Shown here in pieces: positions 19,009 to 28,033 of a stretch of 50,125 nucleotides of DNA. A program made the position numbers and the translations under genes. Location: NCBI GenBank assembly GCA_002721725.1, contig PBLK01000005.1:95239-145363 (forward strand), in the 5' to 3' direction. Position 1 is the stretch's first letter; every line of letters starts with the position of its first letter. Source of the stretch: Rhodobiaceae bacterium. Lineage in GTDB: Bacteria; Pseudomonadota; Alphaproteobacteria; RS24. The notes below the pieces were generated by a model. The model was not told the DNA's origin, ran no database searches, and saw nothing but the letters and a program-made list of their open reading frames with translations.

Positions 19009-19434
19009 ATGCTAAAGCGATTCCTATTGTTGTTTTTTCTGGCGCTGCCCGCCGCCGCCGCGCCCTTAAGTGTGGCGACGCTGGACGGGCGCGAATTGGT
19101 GTTTGATGTGGCGGTGGCCGATACGTCCGAAGAGCAAAAGCGCGGCTTGATGTTTGTCAAAGAAATGAAGCCCCAACATGGCATGGTGTTTCCCCTGCAG
19201 CCGCCGCGCATTGCGCGATTTTGGATGCGCAATACGCTTTTGCCGCTTGATATAATTTTCATTTTACCGGGTGGCATGATCGGCCAAATTGTGACGCGCA
19301 CGGATACGCAATCGGACAAGCCGACGCGCTCGCATCAAAAAGTCAGTGCCGTATTGGAAATAAATGCCGGTGAGGCGCAAAGGCTGAAAATCGGGGTTGG
19401 CGATTTGGTGCGCATGGAAGGGGTTAATTTCTGA
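19009..19434 (+). CDS. Secreted DUF192 family protein
   Basis: The 141-residue protein starts MLKRFLLLFFLALPAAAAP, a signal peptide probably cleaved after AAAA. The rest is a DUF192 domain, recognised by SEEQKRGLMFVKEM near residue 42, HGMVFPL, ARFWMRNTLLPLDIIFI near 69-85 and VLEINAGEA near 120. The family's function is not well defined; members are small periplasmic beta-barrel-like proteins. The start was placed at 19009 because it immediately precedes the signal peptide; an in-frame earlier start at 18916 adds an unrelated leader. Its stop overlaps the SRAP start by one base (TGATG). Confidence 0.85.
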   Translation: MLKRFLLLFFLALPAAAAPLSVATLDGRELVFDVAVADTSEEQKRGLMFVKEMKPQHGMVFPLQPPRIARFWMRNTLLPLDIIFILPGGMIGQIVTRTDTQSDKPTRSHQKVSAVLEINAGEAQRLKIGVGDLVRMEGVNF

Positions 19435-20135
19435 TGTGCGGTCGTTTCGCCCTTGCCACGCCGCCGGAGGATTTGCGCCAATTGGTCGATTTCTCAAACC
19501 GCATTAATTTTCCGCCGCGCTATAATATTGCGCCGACGCAGCCGGTCAGCATTATTCGCGCCATGCCCGGGCGCGAAATGGCGCTTGTGCAATGGGGGTT
19601 GATTGTGCCCTGGTTGAAGCCCGAACAGCTCGGCGATAAATCGGCGCGCCCACAAATCAATGCGCGGGCCGAGACCATCACTGAAAAGCCCAGTTTCAAA
19701 AACGCTTTTCGCCGCCGCCGCTGCCTTATTCCGTCGGACGGGTTTTATGAATGGGATCGCAGTGTCGGCCAGCCCTATCGTATTTATCGCGCCGATGAGC
19801 AGCCGTTTTTTATGGCGGCGATTTGGGAAATTTGGAAAGGTGTCGATGGCAGCGAGATTGAGAGCTGCGCCATTATCACCACTGCTGCCAATGACCGTTT
19901 GAGCCCGATACATCACCGCATGCCGGTGATGATTACACCGGCGCAGGCAGAAGATTGGTTGGATGCGCCTGAGAACGAAGTGGATAAACTGCTTCCGTTT
20001 TTGGGGTCGGCACCGGAAGATGATTTTACCGCCACGCCTATATCCAAACGGGTCAATAAGGTGGCGGAAGATGATGCCGATTTATGGGTCGCGCATATTG
20101 AAAAAGCGCCGCCCAAACAAATGGATTTATTTTAG
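19434..20135 (+). CDS. SRAP-domain protein (HMCES/YedK family)
   Basis: SRAP proteins form a covalent thiazolidine link to abasic sites in single-stranded DNA and protect them. The 233-residue protein has the obligatory Cys2 (MCGRFAL, exposed after Met removal), PRYNIAPTQP near residue 28, NARAETITEKPSF near 75, the catalytic Glu in DGFYEWDR near 100 and the His in HHRMPVM near 160. All the active-site positions I know for the family are present. Translation is coupled to the DUF192 gene. No alphaproteobacterial SOS box (GTTC-N7-GTTC) is visible nearby, so damage control is not supported here. Confidence 0.92.
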   Translation: MCGRFALATPPEDLRQLVDFSNRINFPPRYNIAPTQPVSIIRAMPGREMALVQWGLIVPWLKPEQLGDKSARPQINARAETITEKPSFKNAFRRRRCLIPSDGFYEWDRSVGQPYRIYRADEQPFFMAAIWEIWKGVDGSEIESCAIITTAANDRLSPIHHRMPVMITPAQAEDWLDAPENEVDKLLPFLGSAPEDDFTATPISKRVNKVAEDDADLWVAHIEKAPPKQMDLF

Positions 20136-20144
20136 GAGCCCGTC

Positions 20145-20987
20145 ATGAGTGTAGTTGACCATATTATCATCGCCGTTGAACACCTCGAAAAAGCGTCGCA
20201 AGATTATGCGCTTATGCTGGGGCGCGCGCCGAGCTGGCGTGGCAAACACCCTGATTATGGCAGCGCCAATACGCTGTTTCGCCTCGATAATTGCTATTTG
20301 GAATTGCTCGCCGCCAATGGCCAAGGCTGGGCTGGTGATATGGTGCGTGGGGTTTTGGAAGCGCGAGGTCAGTCTTTATGTGCGCTCATCTTTGCTACCG
20401 ATGATTGCGAAGCTTTTTTAGAAAATGCACGCGCCCAAGGCTTGAAAGCCGCCGACCCGGTGCCCGGTCACGGCATTGACGACAATACCGGCGTTACCCG
20501 CACATGGCAGACCATGCATTGGGATATGGCAGCGTCGCGCGGTATTTTTTCTTTCTGTATCCGGCATGATGATTTGTCAGCCCTGCCCATGGCTGAGATT
20601 GAAGGAAAGGGCGCAGTGACGGCGGTTGACCATGTGGTGGTACAAACCAAAAGCGCCGAAGCGGCAAAAAAGTTTTACGGTGACCAGCTGGGCATCCGTT
20701 TGGCGCTGGAACAGCATGTGCCCGATTGGGGTGGCACCCAGCTTTTCTTCCGCACAAATTCCATGAGCGTGGAAGTGCTGGCCACGGAAAAAGCCGATGA
20801 TGATGACCGCTTATGGGGGCTGGCGCTAAAGACCGAAGATATTGTGGCGACGCAAAAACGCTTGAACGATGCCGGTATTGCCGTGTCAGAAGTGCGCGAC
20901 GGGCGCAAGCCCGGAACTAAAGTCTGTACTGCCAAAAGCCATGTTCTGGATGTGCCGACCTTGCTGATTGAGCATCCCAAAAATTAA
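20145..20987 (+). CDS. VOC/glyoxalase-like protein with two tandem domains
   Basis: The 280-residue protein consists of two vicinal-oxygen-chelate type modules. The first is residues 1-150, beginning VVDHIIIAVEHLEKASQDYALMLG; the second runs from about 160, beginning VDHVVVQTKSAEAAKKFYGDQLGI. Both have the usual beta-alpha-beta start and a potential metal His. Members act on small electrophiles or aromatic diols, or merely bind ligands; the substrate is unknown. It follows the SRAP gene by 9 bases with a GGAG ribosome site, and its stop shares 4 bases with the convergent tsaC. Confidence 0.8.
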   Translation: MSVVDHIIIAVEHLEKASQDYALMLGRAPSWRGKHPDYGSANTLFRLDNCYLELLAANGQGWAGDMVRGVLEARGQSLCALIFATDDCEAFLENARAQGLKAADPVPGHGIDDNTGVTRTWQTMHWDMAASRGIFSFCIRHDDLSALPMAEIEGKGAVTAVDHVVVQTKSAEAAKKFYGDQLGIRLALEQHVPDWGGTQLFFRTNSMSVEVLATEKADDDDRLWGLALKTEDIVATQKRLNDAGIAVSEVRDGRKPGTKVCTAKSHVLDVPTLLIEHPKN

Positions 20988-21931
20988 GCGGCAGCGCGTG
21001 CAAGGCGGTCATTTATCGCTTCGCCCAAACCTTCCATTGGTATTGCCATGACGGCCAAGCTTTGGCCGCTTTGCTGGGCCGCCTTATCAGCACTGTGCAA
21101 GACGAAAAACAAATTGGCCGCGGCTTCCGCCAAATCACCCATGGCGCTTAAATTGGCAAAGCACGGCTCGGTAGTTGTGCCAAAGCCGATGAGCAATTCA
21201 TTTTCTAGCGCTGCCTCGGCATTTAGACGCAAGCCGCTTTGCGGCGCATAATGGCGTGCCAATCGACCCGGCGCGAGGCGCGCCTGGGTGGCTTTTTCCT
21301 CGGGCGGCTCTGCAAGCTTTGTCTCCAGACAGGCTTCTATATCGGCCCGCGCCAAACCACCGGCGCGCAGCCAAAGCGGCGTATCATCAAGACAGCCGAT
21401 AATGCTCGATTCCAGACCAATGGCGCACGCGCCGCCATCAAGCACGTCAATATCGGGCAGCATGGCGGCAACATGGGCGGCGTTGCTGGGGCTCAAGCGA
21501 CTCGACGGATTGGCGCTCGGGGCAACCAGTGGCCGCGCCACTGCGCGCAATAATTTCTGCGCCGTTTCATGCGCTGGCACGCGCAGGGCAATCGTGTCGA
21601 GACCGGCTGAGGCGAGTGGGTGAATCGCGCAATCGGCTTGGCGCGGCACCACTAAAGTCAGCGGGCCGGGCCAAAAAGCGGCGGCCAATTTTTCGGCAGT
21701 GTCATTAAACCGCCCAATGGCGCGCGCCGCGGCTATATCAGCGACATGGCAAATCAGAGGATTGAATTGTGGCCGGGCTTTGGTCGCATAAATCGCGGCA
21801 ATAGCCTCTCCATTGGTGGCATCACCGGCGAGGCCATACACCGTCTCGGTCGGCAGGGCGACCAAGTCACCCTGTTTCAGCTTGTCGGCGCAAGCGGCAA
21901 TGGCCTGCTTATTGGCGGGATATAAAGCCAC
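20984..21931 (-). CDS. tsaC: L-threonylcarbamoyladenylate synthase, long TsaC/Sua5 form
   Basis: This enzyme makes threonylcarbamoyl-AMP from Thr, bicarbonate and ATP for the t6A37 modification of ANN-decoding tRNAs. The 315-residue protein is the long Sua5 form. The catalytic YrdC domain (about 1-205) contains LPTETVYGLAGDA, IYATKARPQFNPLICHV, WPGPLTLV and VAPSANPSSRLSPS. A linker and C-terminal Sua5 domain (about 215-315) begin at APGRLARHYAP. An N-terminal KxR/SxN nucleotide-binding set is present. It is convergent with the VOC gene and divergent from the MBL gene. Confidence 0.93.
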   Translation of the reverse strand: MALYPANKQAIAACADKLKQGDLVALPTETVYGLAGDATNGEAIAAIYATKARPQFNPLICHVADIAAARAIGRFNDTAEKLAAAFWPGPLTLVVPRQADCAIHPLASAGLDTIALRVPAHETAQKLLRAVARPLVAPSANPSSRLSPSNAAHVAAMLPDIDVLDGGACAIGLESSIIGCLDDTPLWLRAGGLARADIEACLETKLAEPPEEKATQARLAPGRLARHYAPQSGLRLNAEAALENELLIGFGTTTEPCFANLSAMGDLAEAAANLFFVLHSADKAAQQSGQSLAVMAIPMEGLGEAINDRLARAAA

Positions 21932-22025
21932 ACCAAACTCCCTCTTTGAACTCAGCGGCAGATGCCATATGTTGTTACCAAGTGATGAGATTCATGCCAA
22001 GCCTTGTAAAGGCATTGAGGATATT

Positions 22026-23096
22026 GTGACAGAACAAGCAAAAGCGAGCTCGCAGGCGCACGGCCTGCGCTATCCGTTTGACGATAAGCCGCAAGTCGGT
22101 GCGCCGATTGAGGTGGCTGACGGGGTGTTTTGGGCGCGCATGGACCTGCCCTATACGCTGGATCATATAAATGTTTGGTTACTGCGCGATGGCAATGGCT
22201 GGGTGATTGTCGACACATGTGTCGATATGGAAAGCTCGCGGGCCCATTGGGAAGACCTGTTTGACGGCTTCATGGGTGGCAAGCCGGTCAATAAGGTGAT
22301 TGTCACCCATATGCATCCCGACCATGTCGGGCTGGCCGGTTGGCTGGTCAAGCGCTTTGATGCCGATTTTCATATGTCGCGCGCCGATTATCTGATGTGC
22401 CGTGCCATGGCGGCTGATACCGGCAAAGACGTGCCCGATGAGGGCATTCGCTTTTACCGTGCCGCCGGTTTTGACGAGCACGCTTTGGAGCGTTACCGCG
22501 CGCGCTTTGGCGGGTTCGGGCAACATATTCATTCACTGCCGCAAGCCTATAAGCGCGTGAAGCAAGATGATGAGATTGAAATTGATGGGTTTGTTTGGCG
22601 TATCGAAATTGGCTCGGGCCACGCGCCGGAACATGCATGCCTCTATTGCGAAGAAAAAGGCGTGCTGATTTCCGGTGACCAAGTCATTCCGCGCATCTCG
22701 TCAAATGTCTCGTTGTTTCCAACCGAACCGATGGGCAATCCGCTACAAGATTGGATTGATAGCTGTCATCGCATCCGCGAGGCGATACCTGATAATGTGT
22801 TGGTCTGTCCGGCGCATAATGAGCCGTTTTTCGGCCTGCATGCGCGTTTAAACGCCTTGATTGATGGCCATGAAAACTCTTTGGCACGCTTGCACGATGT
22901 GTGTGAAGAGCCGCGTCGCGCCATTGATGGTAAGGTTTTCTCGGTTTTGTTCAAACGCCGTGTCGGGCGCGAAGTGTTCTTCATGGCAGCCGGTGAAAGT
23001 CTGGCCCATCTCATGTGCTTGGTGCATCGCGGTGATTTGTCGATGAATTATGACGCAGATGGCGTATGCTATTATCAGAAAGTGGCTAAAGCCTAA
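22026..23096 (+). CDS. MBL-fold metallohydrolase
   Basis: The 356-residue protein has the metallo-beta-lactamase fold metal motif THMHPDHVGLAGW near residue 97, then GSGHAPEHAC (third His) and LISGDQVIPR (Asp), followed by CPAHNEPFFG. The C-terminal part (about 270-356) looks like a small winged-helix/substrate cap domain. Such enzymes hydrolyse thioesters or other esters; the substrate is unknown. The GTG at 22026 was chosen because GAGGA lies at ideal distance; in-frame starts at 21969 and earlier lack a ribosome site and would overlap tsaC. It is followed after 20 bases by xseB. Confidence 0.8.
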   Translation: MTEQAKASSQAHGLRYPFDDKPQVGAPIEVADGVFWARMDLPYTLDHINVWLLRDGNGWVIVDTCVDMESSRAHWEDLFDGFMGGKPVNKVIVTHMHPDHVGLAGWLVKRFDADFHMSRADYLMCRAMAADTGKDVPDEGIRFYRAAGFDEHALERYRARFGGFGQHIHSLPQAYKRVKQDDEIEIDGFVWRIEIGSGHAPEHACLYCEEKGVLISGDQVIPRISSNVSLFPTEPMGNPLQDWIDSCHRIREAIPDNVLVCPAHNEPFFGLHARLNALIDGHENSLARLHDVCEEPRRAIDGKVFSVLFKRRVGREVFFMAAGESLAHLMCLVHRGDLSMNYDADGVCYYQKVAKA

Positions 23097-23116
23097 CGTA
23101 AGGCGAGGAGACCGGC

Positions 23117-23359
23117 ATGGCCGATAAAGTTGAAATTGCCGAAGATATTTTAAAGCTCAGCTTTGAAGAAGCATTGGGCGAGTTGGAAAGCATTGTCGAC
23201 CGTTTGGAGACAGGCGATGTCGCCTTGGAAGAATCGATTGAGATTTACCGCCGCGGCAGTCAATTGCGCGCCTATTGCAATGAAAAGCTGAAATCGGCGC
23301 AAGCTAAAATCGAAAAAATTACCGGTGATGGCGGCACCGCGCCGTTGGATACTGACTAG
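23117..23359 (+). CDS. xseB: Exodeoxyribonuclease VII small subunit
   Basis: XseB is the small subunit of the ATP-independent single-strand nuclease Exo VII; several copies wrap the large subunit XseA. The 80-residue protein contains LSFEEALGELESIVDRLETGDVALEESI-type residues, the family hallmark (residues 13-41), followed by a helical tail. Start ATG at 23117 has a GAGGAGA ribosome site. xseA is not in the window. Directly upstream of ispA is the usual place for this gene in proteobacteria. Confidence 0.95.
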   Translation: MADKVEIAEDILKLSFEEALGELESIVDRLETGDVALEESIEIYRRGSQLRAYCNEKLKSAQAKIEKITGDGGTAPLDTD

Positions 23360-23364
23360 CGCTT

Positions 23365-24252
23365 ATGGCCGATTTTCAAACAGACCGCCGCCACGCGCTT
23401 GCTCAAGTGGCGGCGTTTTTCGATACGCTATTGCAATTGCCCGACGGGCCGGAAAGCCGCCTGATTGAAGCCATGCGCTACACCATGTTGTCTGACGGCA
23501 AGGCCTTTCGTCCCTATCTTTCTTATGCGGCCGCGCAATTATTCAATGTCGATGAAGTGTCGGCCATTCGCGTCGCGGCGGCGGTTGAGGCGGTGCATTG
23601 TTATTCGCTGATTCATGATGATTTACCGGCTATGGATGATGATGATATGCGACGGGGCAAAGCGAGCCTGCATGTCGCATTTGATGAAGCGACCGCGATA
23701 TTGGCCGGCGACGCGCTGCTGACTTTGGCCTTTGAAATTTTGGCCGATGAGGCGACACATCAGGAGATGAGCAAAAGGCTGGAATTGGTGACCGCGTTGG
23801 CCCGCGCCGCCGGCATGCAAGGCATGGTTGGCGGACAGATGATTGATTTGCAATCGCCGCAGCTTGATTTGGACGCCGGTGGTCTAACCCGTTTACAAAA
23901 AATGAAAACCGGCGCGCTTATCGGTTTTGCTCTCGAGGCGGGGGCTATTTTGGGCGGTGCTGACGAGGCGCAACGCCATGCTCTGACGGGCTATGCGCAT
24001 GATGTCGGGCTGGCTTTTCAAATTGCCGATGATGTGCTCGACGTCGATGCCAAGAGCGTCAATTTGGGCAAAACGGCAGGCAAAGATGCGGCCGACGGCA
24101 AAGTGACTTTTGCTTCGCTTTTGGGCACAGAGCGCGCGCGCGACCAGGCCGGATTGCTGGTCGAACAAGCGATTAACCATTTGGCGCTTTTCGGTGATGA
24201 TGCCAATGGGCTGCGACAAGCTGCCGAGTTTGTGATTAAGCGCCATAGCTGA
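23365..24252 (+). CDS. ispA: Farnesyl diphosphate synthase
   Basis: IspA condenses DMAPP and two IPP to farnesyl diphosphate. The 295-residue protein has MRYTMLSDGKAFRPYL near residue 35, the first Asp-rich motif as DDLPAMDDDDMRRGK (DDxxxxD) near 84-95, and the second as FQIADDVLDVDA near 220. The residue pattern before the first motif (HCYSLIHDDLP) is typical of short-chain type II FPP synthases, in contrast to ispB at the left edge. xseB ends 5 bases before and dxs starts 27 bases after. Confidence 0.95.
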   Translation: MADFQTDRRHALAQVAAFFDTLLQLPDGPESRLIEAMRYTMLSDGKAFRPYLSYAAAQLFNVDEVSAIRVAAAVEAVHCYSLIHDDLPAMDDDDMRRGKASLHVAFDEATAILAGDALLTLAFEILADEATHQEMSKRLELVTALARAAGMQGMVGGQMIDLQSPQLDLDAGGLTRLQKMKTGALIGFALEAGAILGGADEAQRHALTGYAHDVGLAFQIADDVLDVDAKSVNLGKTAGKDAADGKVTFASLLGTERARDQAGLLVEQAINHLALFGDDANGLRQAAEFVIKRHS

Positions 24253-24279
24253 TAATAAAGCGGCAGCAAAGGAGCCTTT

Positions 24280-26211
24280 ATGGCTGAGAAAGAAACATGG
24301 CTTTTGGATCGCGTTAAGCGCCCGGCTGATTTGCGTCAGCTCGATAAGGGTAATTTGCCTCAACTGGCAGCAGAATTGCGCGCCGAAATGATTGACGCCG
24401 TATCGGTAACGGGCGGCCATTTGGGCGCTGGCCTTGGTGTGGTCGAACTAACCGTAGCGCTGCATTATGTCTTCGATACGCCGGATGACCGGCTGATTTG
24501 GGATGTCGGCCATCAGGCCTATCCGCATAAAATTCTCACTGAACGTCGCGACCGTATCCGCACATTGCGCCAAGGGGGTGGCCTGTCCGGCTTCACCAAA
24601 CGGGCCGAAAGCATTTATGACCCATTTGGCGCAGGCCATAGCTCAACCTCGATTTCGGCTGGGCTGGGCATGGCGGCAGCGCGCGATTTGGCAGGCAAAG
24701 ACAATAATGTCGTCGCGGTCATCGGCGATGGCGCGATGAGTGCCGGCATGGCCTTTGAGGCGATGAATAATGCCGGTGCCATGGATAGCCGCATGGTGGT
24801 TATCTTGAATGATAATGATATGTCGATTGCGCCGCCTGTCGGTGCCATGAGTGCTTATTTGGCGCGGATTTTGTCAGGCAAGACCTATCGCTCTTTCCGC
24901 CGCTTGCTGAAAGATCTGAGCCGCCATTTGCCCGAGAGCTTGCAAGAAAAAGCCCGGCAAATGGAAGAATATACGCGCGGTTTCATGACCGGCGGCACGC
25001 TGTTTGAAGAAATGGGCTTTTATTATGTCGGGCCGATTGACGGCCATAATCTCGATCATTTATTGCCGGTTTTGGAAAACGTCAAGAAAATGCAAAATGG
25101 CCCGGTTCTGGTGCATGTGGTGACCAAAAAAGGCCATGGTTATGGTCCGGCAGAAGCCTCGGATGATAAATATCACGGCGTTTCGAAATTTAATGTTGTC
25201 ACTGGTGAGCAGGTGAAAGCGACGCCTTCCGCGCCGAGTTATACCGGTGTGTTTGCCGAGACGCTGATGGATGAGGCGGCGCGCGACGATAAGATTGTCG
25301 CCATTACCGCTGCCATGCCATCCGGCACGGGGCTGGATAAATTTGCGCAAAAATATCCGGAGCGTTGCTATGATGTCGGCATTGCCGAACAGCATGCGGT
25401 AACATTTGCCGCCGGTTTGGCCATCGAAGGCTTCAAACCTTTTGCCGCTATTTACTCAACCTTTTTGCAGCGCGCCTATGACCAAGTTGTGCATGATGTT
25501 GCAGTGCAAAACCTGCCGGTGCGCTTTGCCATTGACCGCGCCGGTCTGGTCGGGGCTGATGGGTCAACTCATGCCGGTTCATTCGACAATGCCTATCTCG
25601 GCACATTGCCCAATATGGTGATGATGGCGGCAGCTGATGAAGCCGAGTTGAAACATATGGTGGCGACGCAAGTGGCGTTCAGCGAGCATCCAAGCGCTTT
25701 ACGCTATCCGCGCGGCGAAGGTGTCGGTGTTGAATTGCCGGCGCATGGCGAGGTGCTGAAAATCGGCAAAGGCCGCATTATTCGCGAAGGTGGGCGTATT
25801 TGCCTGCTCAGCTATGGCACGCGGCTTGAACAAGCGCGATTGGCGGCCGATCAATTGGACGCACAGGGTTTTCGCACCAGCGTTGTTGATGCGCGCTTTA
25901 TGAAGCCGCTTGATGAAGAACTGATTTTGCGGCTGGCGTGCGAGCATGAGATTTTGCTGACTTTGGAAGAGGGCGCGATTGGCGGCTTTGGCAGTCATGT
26001 CATGCATATGCTAGCCGAAAACGGGCAATTGGAAGGCGGTTTGAAATGCCGTTCTTTGGTGTTGCCCGATAGCTTTATTGACCAAGACAAGCCCGATGCC
26101 ATGTATGATGCAGCGGGGCTTAATGCCGCGCAAATTATCGAAACCGTGCGCGCTTTGCTGGGCACGGATGGTGCACAGATTGAAAACATCACGCCAAAGG
26201 CCGGTGCCTAA
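24280..26211 (+). CDS. dxs: 1-deoxy-D-xylulose-5-phosphate synthase
   Basis: Dxs condenses pyruvate and glyceraldehyde 3-phosphate, the first step of the MEP isoprenoid pathway, using thiamine diphosphate. The 643-residue protein is full length. It has [21 protein letters not shown] near residue 45, the diphosphate-binding [18 protein letters not shown] near 148, the transketolase-like second domain [17 protein letters not shown] near 366, [22 protein letters not shown] near 410 and the C-terminal [13 protein letters not shown]. It is the core of the operon xseB-ispA-dxs-tlyA. Confidence 0.97.
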   Translation: MAEKETWLLDRVKRPADLRQLDKGNLPQLAAELRAEMIDAVSVTGGHLGAGLGVVELTVALHYVFDTPDDRLIWDVGHQAYPHKILTERRDRIRTLRQGGGLSGFTKRAESIYDPFGAGHSSTSISAGLGMAAARDLAGKDNNVVAVIGDGAMSAGMAFEAMNNAGAMDSRMVVILNDNDMSIAPPVGAMSAYLARILSGKTYRSFRRLLKDLSRHLPESLQEKARQMEEYTRGFMTGGTLFEEMGFYYVGPIDGHNLDHLLPVLENVKKMQNGPVLVHVVTKKGHGYGPAEASDDKYHGVSKFNVVTGEQVKATPSAPSYTGVFAETLMDEAARDDKIVAITAAMPSGTGLDKFAQKYPERCYDVGIAEQHAVTFAAGLAIEGFKPFAAIYSTFLQRAYDQVVHDVAVQNLPVRFAIDRAGLVGADGSTHAGSFDNAYLGTLPNMVMMAAADEAELKHMVATQVAFSEHPSALRYPRGEGVGVELPAHGEVLKIGKGRIIREGGRICLLSYGTRLEQARLAADQLDAQGFRTSVVDARFMKPLDEELILRLACEHEILLTLEEGAIGGFGSHVMHMLAENGQLEGGLKCRSLVLPDSFIDQDKPDAMYDAAGLNAAQIIETVRALLGTDGAQIENITPKAGA

Positions 26212-26213
26212 GC

Positions 26214-26948
26214 GTGGGCAAAACCCGCCTCGACCAAAGCCTTGTCAGCCTTTCTTTATTCGAAAGCCGCGCCCGTGCCGCTGCCGCCATTAAAGCGGGG
26301 CAGGTGACGGTCAATGGCATCACTGCCGAAAAAGCCTCCATGTCCGTATCATCCGACGATAATATCGAAGCGCAGGCGGCGCATGATTTTGTCTCGCGCG
26401 GCGCATTGAAATTGCAAAAAGGCTTGGCGCATTTTGACTATGATGTGCGCGACGGCGTATTTGTCGATATTGGTGCCTCGACCGGCGGTTTTACCGATGT
26501 GTTGTTGCGCCATGGCTCGGCGCGTGTTTATGCAGTCGATGTCGGGCAAAACCAATTGCATGACAGCTTGCTGCGCGATAGGCGGGTGGAAAACATGGCC
26601 GGGGTTAATGCGCGCCATTTGGCGGCCACGGATTTTGAACGAAAACTTGACGGTTTGGTTTGCGATGTCAGCTTTATCAGCCAGTCAAAAGCACTGGCCG
26701 GACTCGCGCCGTCCTTACCTGCACATGCATGGGTCATTGCACTCATCAAACCGCAATTTGAATTGGATAAAGCGGCGCTCGGCAAAAACGGCGTGGTGAC
26801 CGATGCCGATTTGCGCCTTGTCGCTTGCGATGATGTAAGCCGCTGGTGGCAGAGGCAGGGCTGGCAAGTTGACGATATTATTGAAAGCCCGATTACCGGC
26901 CCGCAAGGCAATGTCGAATATCTTATCGGCGCGCGCAAAAGCGCATGA
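26214..26948 (+). CDS. tlyA: TlyA family RNA methyltransferase (S4 + FtsJ-like)
   Basis: The 244-residue protein joins an N-terminal S4 RNA-binding domain (RLDQSLVSLSLFESRARAAAAIKAGQVTVNG) to a Rossmann methyltransferase domain with FVDIGASTGGFTDVLLRHGSARVYAVDVG near residue 83, CDVSFIS near 150 and LIKPQFE near 180 (catalytic Lys). TlyA enzymes 2'-O-methylate cytidines in 16S and/or 23S rRNA. In Alphaproteobacteria the gene usually follows dxs, as here (2-base gap). It starts with GTG. The lack of a longer N-terminal arm fits the 23S-only (type I) form, but that is inference. Confidence 0.9.
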   Translation: MGKTRLDQSLVSLSLFESRARAAAAIKAGQVTVNGITAEKASMSVSSDDNIEAQAAHDFVSRGALKLQKGLAHFDYDVRDGVFVDIGASTGGFTDVLLRHGSARVYAVDVGQNQLHDSLLRDRRVENMAGVNARHLAATDFERKLDGLVCDVSFISQSKALAGLAPSLPAHAWVIALIKPQFELDKAALGKNGVVTDADLRLVACDDVSRWWQRQGWQVDDIIESPITGPQGNVEYLIGARKSA

Positions 26949-26981
26949 AAAAGCCCGCTGCATCGAAAGATGAGACGGGCT
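26947..26981 (-). terminator. Intrinsic terminator for the tkt-gap-pgk-fba operon
   Basis: AGCCCG (26952-26957) pairs with CGGGCT (26976-26981), and inside this CATC/GATG (26961-26972) form a second stem with a GAAA loop. On the minus strand the hairpin is followed by TTTTTC, the tail expected for termination after fba. The hairpin starts just after the tlyA stop, so it could also act weakly on the plus strand, where the tail is not T-rich. Confidence 0.75.
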
Positions 26982-27001
26982 CCTCCAAAAGCTTTTAGGC
27001 C

Positions 27002-28018
27002 TCAGCCTTCCATAGCGGCATCCCAAGCGCCTTGTGCGGCAAGGCTGTTCATTCTGGCGCGATGGGCAAAAGCGGCTTGCGCGTCAGCCACATTATCGGC
27101 ATCACCGAGCCAGGTTTTGAGCGGCGCGGCTTGCAAAGCGCGGCCGTAAGAAAAGCTCAGCTTCCAAGGCAGAGCGCCGATTTTATTCATCGCATCGAGA
27201 TGCGCCGTAGCATCTTCATCGGACTGACCGCCCGATAAAAATACAATGCCCGGTACCGCTTCGGGAACGCATTTTTTGAAGCAATCAAGGGTCATTTCGG
27301 CCACTTGCTGCACCCCGGCCTGTTCGGCATGGTCAGTGCCTGACACCACCATATTGGGTTTCAAAATCGTCCCTTCCAAATAGACGTTTTGCTCGGCCAA
27401 TTGTGCGAAAAGCTGGGTCAAGGCGGCACTGGTCACTTCGTAGCAACGTTCTACCGAATGGCTGCCATCCATAATCACTTCCGGCTCGACAATCGGCACA
27501 ATCTCGGCTTCTTGGCACAAAGCGGCATAGCGCGCCAAAGCATGGGTGTTGGCCGTCAGGCAAGCAGCCGATGGTAGGCCATCGGCAATATTGATGACGG
27601 CACGCCATTTGGCGAATTTCGCGCCCAGCCCGTGATATTCGCTCAAGCGCTCACGCAAACCGTCCAGCCCTTCAGTGACCATTTCACCCGCATGACCGGC
27701 CAAATCTTTCGCGCCGCCATCGACCTTAATGCCGGGCAGTGAACCTGCATCGGCAATCAATTGGGTCAAAGGGGTGCCGTCAGCGGCCTTCTGACGAATG
27801 GTTTCATCAAATAAAATCACGCCAGATATATGGGCGCGCATTGCTTCTTCGGTACGAAACAGCATTTCGCGATAATCCCGACGGCTTTCCTCGGTAGATT
27901 CCACATTAATGCTGTCAAAGCGTTTTTTGATCGTGCCTGTGCTTTCATCGGCCGCCAAAATGCCTTTGCCGTCGGCTACCATCGCCTCGGCAATGGTCTC
28001 AAGAGTTTTCTTGCTCAT
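27002..28018 (-). CDS. fba: Class I fructose-bisphosphate aldolase
   Basis: Aldolase splits fructose 1,6-bisphosphate into DHAP and GAP or runs in reverse. The 338-residue protein is the eukaryote-like class I form: GKGILAADESTGTIKKRF near residue 18, RREMLF-like YREMLFRTE, GVILFDETIRQK, KWRAVINI and the Schiff-base lysine in EGTILKPNMVVSG near residue 220, then FLSGGQSDEDAT and SFSYGRALQ. No metal-binding class II motifs are present. ATG at 28018 is preferred over GTG at 28021 on ribosome-site spacing. It is the last gene of its operon; a terminator follows. Confidence 0.95.
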   Translation of the reverse strand: MSKKTLETIAEAMVADGKGILAADESTGTIKKRFDSINVESTEESRRDYREMLFRTEEAMRAHISGVILFDETIRQKAADGTPLTQLIADAGSLPGIKVDGGAKDLAGHAGEMVTEGLDGLRERLSEYHGLGAKFAKWRAVINIADGLPSAACLTANTHALARYAALCQEAEIVPIVEPEVIMDGSHSVERCYEVTSAALTQLFAQLAEQNVYLEGTILKPNMVVSGTDHAEQAGVQQVAEMTLDCFKKCVPEAVPGIVFLSGGQSDEDATAHLDAMNKIGALPWKLSFSYGRALQAAPLKTWLGDADNVADAQAAFAHRARMNSLAAQGAWDAAMEG

Positions 28019-28033
28019 CACTTTCTCTCCCGT

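Noticed and set aside
21813-22025. An upstream in-frame start of the MBL hydrolase overlapping tsaC
   Set aside because: The extra segment is antisense to tsaC and has no ribosome site, while GTG at 22026 has GAGGA at ideal distance.
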